Shown in pieces: positions 16,682 to 24,819 of a stretch of DNA of 35,179 bases. The DNA is taken from positions 1 to 35,179 of the forward strand of contig JAFUYH010000050.1 of assembly GCA_017470605.1 (NCBI GenBank). The letters are read 5' to 3'. Made by a program: the position numbers and the translations under genes. Source of the stretch: Treponema sp. Lineage in GTDB: Bacteria > Spirochaetota > Spirochaetia > Treponematales > Treponemataceae. Position 1 is the stretch's first letter, and every line of letters starts with the position of its first letter. The notes beneath the pieces are model-generated. The model was not told the DNA's origin. It was given only the letters and a program-made list of their open reading frames with translations, and made no database searches.

Positions 16682-18306
16682 TTCCATAGGGCTATTTTTC
16701 CGGCAATAAGCCCTGTCATTTCTTTTTCTATGTCATGTATTCCCATCTCTTCAATTTTAGAAGTCATTTTTTTCCATTCTGACTCAAAGTTTTTTTCTTC
16801 GCCCAGAATCATGGTCACAAGGCTTTGTTTTACAAAATCATCTACTTTAGTTACTAAAAGCTGAGACTGAACTTTTAGCGGATACTGCCAGACCTGTCCG
16901 TGCTTAGAAACTCCCAGTTCTTCACTGCCTGGGAAAAGGTCTGTCCATAATTCTGCACCATAAGCCTTTAGGGTTTCTTTTTCTGCATAGTTATAACCGG
17001 CAATTATATTTTCACGCTGATTTCTTCCCAAAGGATTCCCGGTTGAATCTATATAACCAGGCCCACCTTGAGGAAAGGGATAAAGCCAGTTTCCCACTCC
17101 ACCAGTCTGTTCAGAAGAATTTAATGCAAGTCTCTTATTATCTGAATCATAATAATAATCAATGCCTTCAATTCCCCAGTTTACAAGAATCTGCGCTTCT
17201 TCAGAGCACATCCAGTCCATAAACTTAAAGGCACGTTCAGGGTCTTTACACTGCCGGGAAATGGCTATGCCCCATCCGCCAGAATAGCCGTAATCTTTTA
17301 AAGAAGGATCTTTGAACTGTGCAGAAGCAGTCACTGGTAGATAGGCAAAAGTTCTGTCTGTCATGTCCTTTTTCATAAGGTTTGCCTGAATATCGCTAAA
17401 TGACCAGAGAGGAAAAGAAGTTCCAAGAACATAACCTTCTGAAAGTTTAGCCTTCCAGCCGTCTATATTCTGAGTAAAACTTTCAGGGTCAAGAAGTCCT
17501 TCATGATAGATTTTATTCAGCCACTTATAAAAAGTTTTCATCTGGGGGTTCAAAAACTTGTATACGGCAGTCTGATTATAGGGATTTACAATCCACTGTC
17601 CGTCATCCGGCAAACCGATTACATAATTTCCTGGATTTGAAAGCCCGACATACCAATACCAGTCATCTATCAGAAGACTGAGTCCTAAAGTTTTGTGTCC
17701 GTTTATTTCCGGATATTTTTTTATATAGGCAAGAAGAAGATTTTCATAATCAGAAAGAGTTTTTATCCTTGGATAACCGAATTCTTTTAATACAGCATTC
17801 TGAATCTGCATTGTGCCGGAAGTTTCGTATTTATTTCCCTTTATTTCATAGGTTCCAAAAGAATAAATTGAAGGATCTTCCTTTGTATAGCGCAGTTTAA
17901 CAATCTGGTCTCCATACAGTTTTTTCATATTCTCACCATACTGCTCTATCATATTATCAAGAGGAAGGATTGCACCTGCTTCAATCAGTCTGGAAAGATC
18001 GCTTTTTGCAAAAATCAAATCCGGATATTTATTATTAGCTATCATCAAGTCTACGCTGGAAGTCTGGTTCATGCGGTTATCAATCATTCGCAATTTTACG
18101 CCAGTTTTTTCAATTATTATTCTGCCGATATCATTATCAAATTCCGTACCCTCTGCATCCGCAGAATAGAAAGTAAGTTCAAGGGGTTCTGCATTCTGCT
18201 GCTGGTCATTTTTTTGACATGAAAAAACCAATAATCCAGCAAGAAAAGAAAAAAAGACAAACAAAAGAGATGTATAAACAAAATGACTATACTTAAATCT
18301 GCGCAT
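16678..18306 (-). CDS. LplA-like extracellular solute-binding lipoprotein
   Basis: 542 residues. A long hydrophobic signal ends in LLVFSC with the lipid-acceptor Cys at residue 30, followed by a Gln/Asn-rich linker. The rest matches the large family 1 sugar-binding proteins of the LplA type: GRIIIEKTGVKL near the N-terminus, YPDLIFAKSDLSRLIEAGAILPLDNMIEQYG, and GWGIAISRQCKDPERAFKFMDWMCSEEAQ in the C-lobe. It should deliver an oligosaccharide to an ABC importer, but no permease genes lie in the window. It follows yesN by 5 bases on the same strand, so the YesMN pair probably controls it or senses its ligand. Ligand unknown; cellulose/xylan/pectin-type oligosaccharides would be usual guesses. 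Confidence 0.9.
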   Translation of the reverse strand: MRRFKYSHFVYTSLLFVFFSFLAGLLVFSCQKNDQQQNAEPLELTFYSADAEGTEFDNDIGRIIIEKTGVKLRMIDNRMNQTSSVDLMIANNKYPDLIFAKSDLSRLIEAGAILPLDNMIEQYGENMKKLYGDQIVKLRYTKEDPSIYSFGTYEIKGNKYETSGTMQIQNAVLKEFGYPRIKTLSDYENLLLAYIKKYPEINGHKTLGLSLLIDDWYWYVGLSNPGNYVIGLPDDGQWIVNPYNQTAVYKFLNPQMKTFYKWLNKIYHEGLLDPESFTQNIDGWKAKLSEGYVLGTSFPLWSFSDIQANLMKKDMTDRTFAYLPVTASAQFKDPSLKDYGYSGGWGIAISRQCKDPERAFKFMDWMCSEEAQILVNWGIEGIDYYYDSDNKRLALNSSEQTGGVGNWLYPFPQGGPGYIDSTGNPLGRNQRENIIAGYNYAEKETLKAYGAELWTDLFPGSEELGVSKHGQVWQYPLKVQSQLLVTKVDDFVKQSLVTMILGEEKNFESEWKKMTSKIEEMGIHDIEKEMTGLIAGKIALWN

Positions 18307-18311
18307 ATATT

Positions 18312-19865
18312 CTAATTTTTTCCTTCTTCTATACCTTTTTTGTACTCTTTAGGAGTAAGGCCTGTGCATTTTTTGAATTTCATAAAGAAATAATCAGTAT
18401 TTGAATAGCCAACCAGCTTTGAAATCTGATAAACTTTCAGGTCTGAATGCAGAAGTTTTTCTTTTGCGTCTTCTATTCTAAGTTCATCCAGAAAGGTATT
18501 GAACTGCTTGCCTGTATATTTCTTGAATTTCTTACCAAGATAGGCACTGTTACAGTTGAATAAATCTCCAAGATTTTCAAGTCGAATATCTGGTGAAGTA
18601 TAATTATTCTTTATATAAGAAATAACCTTGATAATTACGGAATCTGCCGTATTAAAATTAAAGTTTTCTATAAAATTATTCAGGACATTCTTAAAATAAA
18701 TAAAGACACTTTCATAAGAAATGGCATCCAGAATCTTTGGAATGATTTCAAAAGTTTCACCGTCGCTGATTTCTCTTTCCGGATATTTTGCGATAATCTT
18801 GTTTCTCAATTCAACAATGCAGGAAATGATATTCTTCTTTACAACTGTTTCTGCCATTTCATAATTAAAGAATGCCTTGTTAAGTTCTGCTTCTATTTCT
18901 TCAAGCTTTACCTTATCATAAGTTTCTATGCAGAAAAGCAACTGGTCAACAAAAGAAGAAATGTCTATAAAATCATCAGATTTTTCTGTTGCTTCAAGAA
19001 TTTCAGAAGAAAGATAGGATTTTCTTGAAAAATAAAATTTATATTTTTGAAGTTCTACAGCCTGCTTATAGGAAGAAAGAATGCCTTCAAGTCCAGAATT
19101 ACCATGACTCTTTGTAACGAAAACCTTATTTTCAAGATTCTTTGAAAGTCTTTCCAGGCAATTGCTTATTGCAGGTTCGTTTGAAGATTTTATAAAGATT
19201 GCAAGATAACTTGAAAAAGAAAGAGTCTGGAATGTAAAGAATGAAAAAATGTTTTCAATATTATCTTTTATGGAGTTTTCAGTAACAGAATCGCACTTTG
19301 AAATATCAAATAAAATACAGGTATAATCAACATTATTGCAGTCAGAAAAGAATTTTGTTTCCTTCAGGCCGGAAAGTTCACCAACAACTCCAGTCTGCAA
19401 TATGCGGACTATAAAGTCTCTTACCTGAAGCTGTACAGCATTTTTTGAAGATTCGGAAAGCTTTCTGTTTTCTGAAATTTTATGAATGATTTCTGTTACT
19501 TTTTTTTCAAGTTCTACTTCATTTACAGGTTTTAAAAGATAGCCGGCAGCTCCCAGATTCATGGTTTTCTGAGCATAGTCAAAATCTGAATAGCCGGAAA
19601 GGATTAAAACAGCAGGCATTTGAGAAGGGTCTGAAGAAAAATATGTGCGCACCTGAGAAAGAACTTCTATTCCGTTAAAACCAGGCATCTTGATATCAAG
19701 AATTACAAGATCAGGGCGTAGGTCAATAATCTGACTGATGGCATCCTTTCCGTTTGCTGCTTCTCCGCAAATTCTACAGCCAAGTTTTTCCCAGTCTATG
19801 ATACACTTAAGACCGTTGCGAATGTTTTCTTCGTCATCTGCAATAAGTACATTAAAAAAATCCAT
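18312..19865 (-). CDS. YesN-type response regulator, REC plus AraC DNA-binding domain
   Basis: 517 residues from the ATG at 19865, which has AGAGG 7 bases upstream; an in-frame TTG two codons earlier is less likely. The receiver domain is complete: acidic pair DDEE at residues 10-13, phospho-acceptor D57 in LVILDIKMPG, S90 in LILSGYS, and K112 in YLLKP. A ~270-residue middle region resembles that of other YesN regulators. The C-terminus has the two helix-turn-helix motifs of AraC/XylS proteins (ENLGDLFNCNSAYLGKKFKK, then KVYQISKLVGYSNTDYF and GLTPKEYKK). It lies 30 bases downstream of its cognate sensor kinase. It is expected to activate carbohydrate uptake or utilisation genes, including the adjacent binding protein. 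Confidence 0.93.
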   Translation of the reverse strand: MDFFNVLIADDEENIRNGLKCIIDWEKLGCRICGEAANGKDAISQIIDLRPDLVILDIKMPGFNGIEVLSQVRTYFSSDPSQMPAVLILSGYSDFDYAQKTMNLGAAGYLLKPVNEVELEKKVTEIIHKISENRKLSESSKNAVQLQVRDFIVRILQTGVVGELSGLKETKFFSDCNNVDYTCILFDISKCDSVTENSIKDNIENIFSFFTFQTLSFSSYLAIFIKSSNEPAISNCLERLSKNLENKVFVTKSHGNSGLEGILSSYKQAVELQKYKFYFSRKSYLSSEILEATEKSDDFIDISSFVDQLLFCIETYDKVKLEEIEAELNKAFFNYEMAETVVKKNIISCIVELRNKIIAKYPEREISDGETFEIIPKILDAISYESVFIYFKNVLNNFIENFNFNTADSVIIKVISYIKNNYTSPDIRLENLGDLFNCNSAYLGKKFKKYTGKQFNTFLDELRIEDAKEKLLHSDLKVYQISKLVGYSNTDYFFMKFKKCTGLTPKEYKKGIEEGKN

Positions 19866-19895
19866 CTTCAAACCTCTTAAAATCTCTTAATTTTT

Positions 19896-21701
19896 CTATT
19901 TTAACGCAAAATGAAGGGTTACTGTAGTTCCCTCCCCTGCAATGCTTTCTATTTTCATTCCGTATTCATTTCCATAATAGAGTTTTATACGGGAATTTAC
20001 GTTTTCAATACCGATTGAATTTCCTGCTTCTTCATTTTTTATATTCTGAAGGCTTTCCTGCAACTCTTTAAGTTTTTCAGCAGAAATTCCACAGCCATTG
20101 TCTTTTACAATAATATTAACTTCCTTTTCTTTTTTCCTAAGTTCCAGAATATTAATGATTATATAAATCATTCCACCAGAAAGGCGGTCTTCAAGCCCAT
20201 GACTGAAAGAATTTTCTACAAGAGGCTGAATTAACAGAGGCAGAACCATAACGTCTTCAGTATTCCCGGTTACAAGGACATCATAAGAAACGCGGTTTCC
20301 AAAACGCATCTGCTGGATTTTCAGATAATTATCAACCGCTTCTAATTCCTGGGAAAGAGGAACTGGAGTTCCCTTTACAGAAAGGTTATAACGCAGTAAA
20401 GCCGCAAGCATTCTGAGCATTGTTGCAATATCCTTCTGCCCGGACGAAAGAGCCTTCATACGGATTGTTTCAATAGTATTAAAAAGAAAATGAGGATTTA
20501 TCTGGGTAGAAAGCATTTTAAAGCGGATTTCATTCTGACGGGCTGCAAGCTGTTCTTTTTCAAGATTCTGCTGGTAGACTTCTGCAATAAGCTGTTTTAT
20601 ATCAGCAGACATTGCATAAATCGTCTTGTAAACTTGAGCAAATTCATCATTTCCCCCAATGGAAGGTGAAATTTCAAAATTCTTATCTACAACTAAGGAA
20701 ACTTCCCTTGAAATTCTATGAAAGCGGCGCATAAGATAAGAATTGAACATGACAAAAACGGAAAATGACAGCAGGGCAAAAAGAGAAATTATAATAATTG
20801 AAAACAAAATAATTGAAGAAAAGTGCGCATAAAGATTCCTCATTGGAAAAACGTACATAATAACGAGTTTAAAGGCGGCACTGCCCGGAACCTTAAAACG
20901 GGACTGAGAAATACCATAACGTTCAGAACGGAAAGAAATCTTTTGTATCTGTGAAATTTGATTAGAAAAATCTCCCACCATCTGTCTGAACATTAAGGTT
21001 TCGTCCTGAGAAAGTTTTTCAAGAGAAGTAAAAAAGAGATTTGTATCTATAAAAAGAAGGGAATCATAAGAAGGATTTTTCAATCTGTCCTTAAAAACTT
21101 CCGTATTCAGATTTAATACCAGAACCCCTAAAAAAAGACCTTCTGAAGACCATAGGGAACGAATAAGGCTGAAATGCTTTTTCTGACTGAAAGAATCTTC
21201 CATAAAAGTCCAGAATGACTGGCCTTTGGCATTTACGGCATTCACATACCATTGTGACGTCATAATTTTTTTATCAGACTTAATTATAAAGGAATTATCA
21301 AGCAGGCTTGTATTTTCTGTATAGATTCTAAACATTTCTACCTGAGGATACAGAAGCAGATAGTTTTCCAGAAAAGAAAGCTGTGAATACGCAGAATAGA
21401 CTTCCTGAATATCATCAAAGCGTTTAGAAAGTATGTTATGAAGCTGATTGTTTACATATATTCGGTCAGAAAGAAACATGACTTCATTCATATCTCTGTA
21501 AAAAGAATCCTGCATTACCTGCAGGGAAGAATTTATTCCATCGGCTTCCCAGTCCATCATGTATCTATAAACATAATTAATAAAAACTGCAGACAGGGTA
21601 AGATAAGGAATTAAAAAAACACTGACAAAAATTATACTTAAACTGTATTTTATTGAGATTTTGCTGATAATTTTTTCAAATAAAGATTGAAACGACTTCA
21701 T
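19896..21701 (-). CDS. YesM-type sensor histidine kinase
   Basis: 601 residues from the ATG at 21701, which has GAG about 7 bases upstream; a GTG four codons earlier (21713) is the alternative. Topology: TM helix near residues 20-41, an extracytoplasmic ~245-residue sensor region, TM near 290-315, a HAMP-like linker, then a LytS/YesM-type kinase. The H-box is STQINPHFLFNTIE with H at about 404, the N-box is PLVENSFSHGL, and the ATP-binding glycine boxes are DNGCGIS and GNSIGIENVNSRI. It pairs with the downstream regulator. Such kinases usually sense sugars outside the cell, sometimes through a binding protein; that the neighbouring lipoprotein plays this role is inference. Confidence 0.93.
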   Translation of the reverse strand: MKSFQSLFEKIISKISIKYSLSIIFVSVFLIPYLTLSAVFINYVYRYMMDWEADGINSSLQVMQDSFYRDMNEVMFLSDRIYVNNQLHNILSKRFDDIQEVYSAYSQLSFLENYLLLYPQVEMFRIYTENTSLLDNSFIIKSDKKIMTSQWYVNAVNAKGQSFWTFMEDSFSQKKHFSLIRSLWSSEGLFLGVLVLNLNTEVFKDRLKNPSYDSLLFIDTNLFFTSLEKLSQDETLMFRQMVGDFSNQISQIQKISFRSERYGISQSRFKVPGSAAFKLVIMYVFPMRNLYAHFSSIILFSIIIISLFALLSFSVFVMFNSYLMRRFHRISREVSLVVDKNFEISPSIGGNDEFAQVYKTIYAMSADIKQLIAEVYQQNLEKEQLAARQNEIRFKMLSTQINPHFLFNTIETIRMKALSSGQKDIATMLRMLAALLRYNLSVKGTPVPLSQELEAVDNYLKIQQMRFGNRVSYDVLVTGNTEDVMVLPLLIQPLVENSFSHGLEDRLSGGMIYIIINILELRKKEKEVNIIVKDNGCGISAEKLKELQESLQNIKNEEAGNSIGIENVNSRIKLYYGNEYGMKIESIAGEGTTVTLHFALK

Positions 21702-21735
21702 TAAAAAACTCACATTATTAGTGTTTTTTTTAATA

Positions 21736-21741
21736 ATTATA
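21736..21741 (-). promoter_or_regulatory. -10 box upstream of YesM/YesN operon
   Basis: A perfect TATAAT on the minus strand lies about 35 bases before the preferred ATG, in a ~100-base AT-rich gap (21714-21818). No good -35 is seen at 16-18 bases upstream, which would fit an activator-dependent promoter. Motif only. Confidence 0.45.
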
Positions 21742-21818
21742 TCATTAAAATAAAAAATGTATACAGATAACTTTAAATATTTGATAAAAAAGTAATAAAA
21801 ATCATAGTTTTTTTTTGA

Positions 21819-22793
21819 CTAACGGCCAAGGTCTTTTCCGCGAAGTCCAAAATCTTTCTGACGCTGGCGAACCTGTTCAATAATGAGGTTTCCTTTTTCC
21901 AGCTGGTCAATCAAATCCCAGTGCCAGTCCAGATTAGCAGGAGGGAAAGGAGGCTTTGCAGGGGCTTTTACCCGGCTGTTTGCTTCCATTACAATCTGCA
22001 TAAGGTCTTCAAAAGTTTCTCTGTCTGCAAGGCGGGTAAGATAAGGCTCTTTATCTGTAATAATGATTTTTTTGTCATCAGAAAAAATATAGTTTTCTTC
22101 GTTGTATGGCATTGGGGCAACTACATTTCTAACCTTATTACTGCGGCCGGAAGTTGCGGAATAATTATTTCCGCAGGAATATAAATGCTTATCTACATAA
22201 AAATCTTTAACAAGGGCTTTTTCTTCTGAATAATCCATTTCGGAAAGCCAGTAACGCACGTCATAAATACCGTCTGATGTAATATACAGCCCGCCTATAT
22301 TTTCATCTTTTGGCTGGGGGCTGATTTTTATTCCATCAGAAGAGGCGTTGCCCCGGTAATAGTTTTTATCTTCTTCATCCTGAATAAAAAAATTCAGATA
22401 GATTTTTTCATCTACAATTGCAATGGCTATGCGGTTTTTCTGCCAGCGGGAAAAATCAAGGACAAGTTCTCCGGCTCTTCCAGAAAGGGAGTCTGCCCTG
22501 GAAATCGGTTCAAAAGTTACACTCACCTGCTCTGCCTTGCGCGGGCTGGCGGCATTTCTGGAACGGGCTTCTTTCTGGGCATAAGATTCCGGCTCTGCAG
22601 CCCGGTCAAGATACCAGCCGTAATATTCTTTCAGGAGGATTACAAGAGAAGGATTTTCATCAGTCTGAGACTTTTCAAAAAAAACGTACCTGTCCTTGCC
22701 TTCCCAAATTCCATATAACGATTCAGGCAAATCAAGGGAAAACACAGGCCAGATAAAAAGTAATGCCAGACTGACTAAAAATCCTTTTTTCAT
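21819..22793 (-). CDS. Exported protein of unknown function
   Basis: 324 residues from the ATG at 22793, giving MKKGFLVSLALLFIWPVFSLDLP, a signal peptide with likely cleavage after the FS near residue 19. A frame open further upstream (to 22868) would place 25 non-signal residues before this and cross the thiI start, so it is rejected. The mature N-terminus LYGIWEGKDRYVFFE resembles the opening strand of small beta-barrel or lipocalin-like proteins, but similarity is too weak to name a family. The last ~50 residues are Pro- and charge-rich. It is monocistronic and divergent from thiI; no strong Shine-Dalgarno is seen. Function unknown. Confidence 0.8.
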   Translation of the reverse strand: MKKGFLVSLALLFIWPVFSLDLPESLYGIWEGKDRYVFFEKSQTDENPSLVILLKEYYGWYLDRAAEPESYAQKEARSRNAASPRKAEQVSVTFEPISRADSLSGRAGELVLDFSRWQKNRIAIAIVDEKIYLNFFIQDEEDKNYYRGNASSDGIKISPQPKDENIGGLYITSDGIYDVRYWLSEMDYSEEKALVKDFYVDKHLYSCGNNYSATSGRSNKVRNVVAPMPYNEENYIFSDDKKIIITDKEPYLTRLADRETFEDLMQIVMEANSRVKAPAKPPFPPANLDWHWDLIDQLEKGNLIIEQVRQRQKDFGLRGKDLGR

Positions 22794-22817
22794 CGTTAAA
22801 TGATTATCGGCAGGTGG

Positions 22818-22846
22818 TTCAAAAAAAGTAGGATTTGTTTTATAAT
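22818..22846 (+). promoter_or_regulatory. Candidate promoter of thiI, possibly giving a leaderless mRNA
   Basis: TTCAAA (22818-22823) and TATAAT (22841-22846) are 17 bases apart. The expected initiation point, about 7 bases after the -10, coincides with the A of the thiI ATG at 22853. No Shine-Dalgarno is present. The assignment depends on motif spacing only. Confidence 0.45.
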
Positions 22847-22852
22847 GAAAGA

Positions 22853-24040
22853 ATGACTTATCTTGCAAAAATCGGGGAACTTACATTAAAGGGTTCCAAC
22901 ATTCAGGAATTTGAAAATCTTCTTAAACATAATACTGCAAAATGTCTGGAAGGGACATCTGCAAAAGTTCAGCTCAGAGCCGGGCGACTTTATATAGACT
23001 GCGAAGAAGCAGACAGCGAAAAAACGGAATTTGTTCTTAATCATCTTATCGGCATTACAGGATGGGCAAAGGCTTATGTCTGCGAAAAAAGTCTGGAAGC
23101 GATAAACAAAACAGTTTTTGAAGTTGCAGAAAAAGAAGCAGAGCGAGGCTGCAAGACTTTTAAGATTGATGCAAGACGTGCAGATAAAAGTTTTCCTTTA
23201 ACTTCTTACCAGATTTGCTGTGAAGCCGCTGGTGATGTTGAAGCAATCATGAAGGTTGATGTTCACAATCCTGATACAATCATTTATGTAGAAGTCCGAG
23301 AACAGTGCTTTGTTTATACAGATTCAAACACAGGCTGCCGTGGCCTGCCAGTTGGTTCAAGCGGAAAAGGGCTTCTTCTTTTGAGCGGGGGTCTGGATTC
23401 TCCTGTGGCCGGCTACAGGATGCTGCGTCGCGGCATGAAAATTGAATGCTGCTACTTTCATTCATACCCATATACTTCGGAAGAGGCAAAACAGAAGGTT
23501 GTGACTCTTGCCCAGAAGCTGGCCTATTACGGAATTACAACATATCTGAACGTCATTCCATTTACGGAAGTTCAGATGAAGATAAAGGAAAAGTCACCTG
23601 AAGCATGGATGACCCTTATGCTCAGAGTCTGCATGATGAAGGTTGCAAACCGTCTTGCCCGCCGCTGTAAGGCAAAGTGCATTATTACAGGAGAAAGCGT
23701 GGGTCAGGTTGCAAGCCAGACAATTGAGAACATGACCGTTACAGAGCATTTTGCTGAACTTCCTCTGCTCCGCCCTCTTTGCGGAATGGATAAAGAAGAA
23801 ATTATCCGCGATTCAGAGTTTATAGACACTTACGAAACTTCAATTCTGCCTTATGAAGACTGCTGTGTTCTTTTCAGCCCGCGGCATCCTGTTTTGAGGG
23901 GTCAGGCAGAAGATGCAGAAGAAATTTACAAAAATCTTGAGGTTGATGATTTGATTGAAAAATCTTACCGGGAAAGAGAAATTGTAAAGCTGACTATAAA
24001 TAATGAGCCTGTCTGGAAAACAGAAAAAGAAGAGCAATAA
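22853..24040 (+). CDS. thiI: tRNA 4-thiouridine synthase / thiamine sulfur-transfer protein ThiI
   Basis: 395 residues. ThiI adenylates U8 of tRNA and inserts sulfur to form 4-thiouridine, and in some bacteria also supplies sulfur for the thiazole of thiamine. The N-terminal ferredoxin-like/THUMP region spans roughly residues 1-170, followed by the PP-loop SGGLDSPVAGY near 178-188. CYFHSYPYTSEEAKQKV and GESVGQVASQT are further family motifs. The C-terminal rhodanese domain of E. coli ThiI is absent, as in Gram-positive homologues, so sulfur delivery should come from a separate cysteine desulfurase. The ATG at 22853 is chosen over an in-frame TTG 6 codons earlier. First gene of a run with a uracil-DNA glycosylase and priA. 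Confidence 0.95.
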   Translation: MTYLAKIGELTLKGSNIQEFENLLKHNTAKCLEGTSAKVQLRAGRLYIDCEEADSEKTEFVLNHLIGITGWAKAYVCEKSLEAINKTVFEVAEKEAERGCKTFKIDARRADKSFPLTSYQICCEAAGDVEAIMKVDVHNPDTIIYVEVREQCFVYTDSNTGCRGLPVGSSGKGLLLLSGGLDSPVAGYRMLRRGMKIECCYFHSYPYTSEEAKQKVVTLAQKLAYYGITTYLNVIPFTEVQMKIKEKSPEAWMTLMLRVCMMKVANRLARRCKAKCIITGESVGQVASQTIENMTVTEHFAELPLLRPLCGMDKEEIIRDSEFIDTYETSILPYEDCCVLFSPRHPVLRGQAEDAEEIYKNLEVDDLIEKSYREREIVKLTINNEPVWKTEKEEQ

Positions 24041-24048
24041 GAGCGAGT

Positions 24049-24819
24049 ATGAAAAAAGAAGAAAAGGAACTGATTTTCAATCTTCTCAAAAGTGCTGATA
24101 CAAACCTTTATGGTTATAGAAGAGCAGAATTTGCCGAAGAGCCTGTTTTTACTGATGACATAATGGCGGATGCACCAGAAGCTGAAAAAACAGCTGCTAT
24201 GCAGCCAGTACAGGAGACACAGACTCCTCTTCCTAGCGGCATGACTCTTGAAGACGTAAATGCAAAAATAATGCGCTGTACCCGCTGCCAGTTAGCCCGC
24301 ACCCGCAACAATGTTGTTCCTGGACAGGGAGTTGAACAGCCTCTTGTTCTTGTTATTGGAGAAGGGCCTGGCGCAGATGAAGATGCAAGAGGACTTCCTT
24401 TTGTGGGAAAAGCCGGTATTCTTCTTGATAAAATGCTTGCCGCAATCCGTCTGGATCGAAAGACAAACTGCTATATTGCAAACATCGTAAAATGCCGTCC
24501 GCCGGAAAACCGCAATCCGCTTCCAGAAGAACAGGATGCCTGCTTTTCATTTCTGGAAGCCCAGATTCATATCTTAAAACCAAAAATAATTTTATGCATG
24601 GGAAAAATCGCCGCAGAAAAGATGCTGAATCAGCAGATTCCGATTACCCAGTATCACGGACATTTTTTTGAATATCAGGGAATACCTTTGATGCCGACCT
24701 ACCACCCAAGCGCCCTCCTGCGTAACGAGCAGTTAAAACGCCCGGCCTGGGAAGATTTAAAAGGCTTCCGCAGAAAGCTTGATGAAATTGAAGGAAACAC
24801 AACTGGGGCTCAGCATTGA
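24049..24819 (+). CDS. Family 4 (iron-sulfur) uracil-DNA glycosylase
   Basis: 256 residues. The enzyme excises uracil from DNA as the first step of base-excision repair. Four Cys at residues 77, 80, 149 and 165 are spaced as the [4Fe-4S] ligands of family 4 enzymes (CTRC, VKCRPP, DACF). Motif 1 is GEGPGADED near 104-112, and motif 2 is HPSALLR near 219-225. A non-conserved ~65-residue N-terminal extension precedes the catalytic domain. The ATG is 8 bases after thiI, and the stop overlaps the TTG start of priA (TTGA), so translation of the repair and replication-restart genes is probably coupled. Confidence 0.93.
   Translation: MKKEEKELIFNLLKSADTNLYGYRRAEFAEEPVFTDDIMADAPEAEKTAAMQPVQETQTPLPSGMTLEDVNAKIMRCTRCQLARTRNNVVPGQGVEQPLVLVIGEGPGADEDARGLPFVGKAGILLDKMLAAIRLDRKTNCYIANIVKCRPPENRNPLPEEQDACFSFLEAQIHILKPKIILCMGKIAAEKMLNQQIPITQYHGHFFEYQGIPLMPTYHPSALLRNEQLKRPAWEDLKGFRRKLDEIEGNTTGAQH

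Noticed and set aside
22794..22868. Extended N-terminus of the exported protein at 21819
   Set aside because: The added residues precede a perfect signal peptide and cross the thiI start on the other strand.
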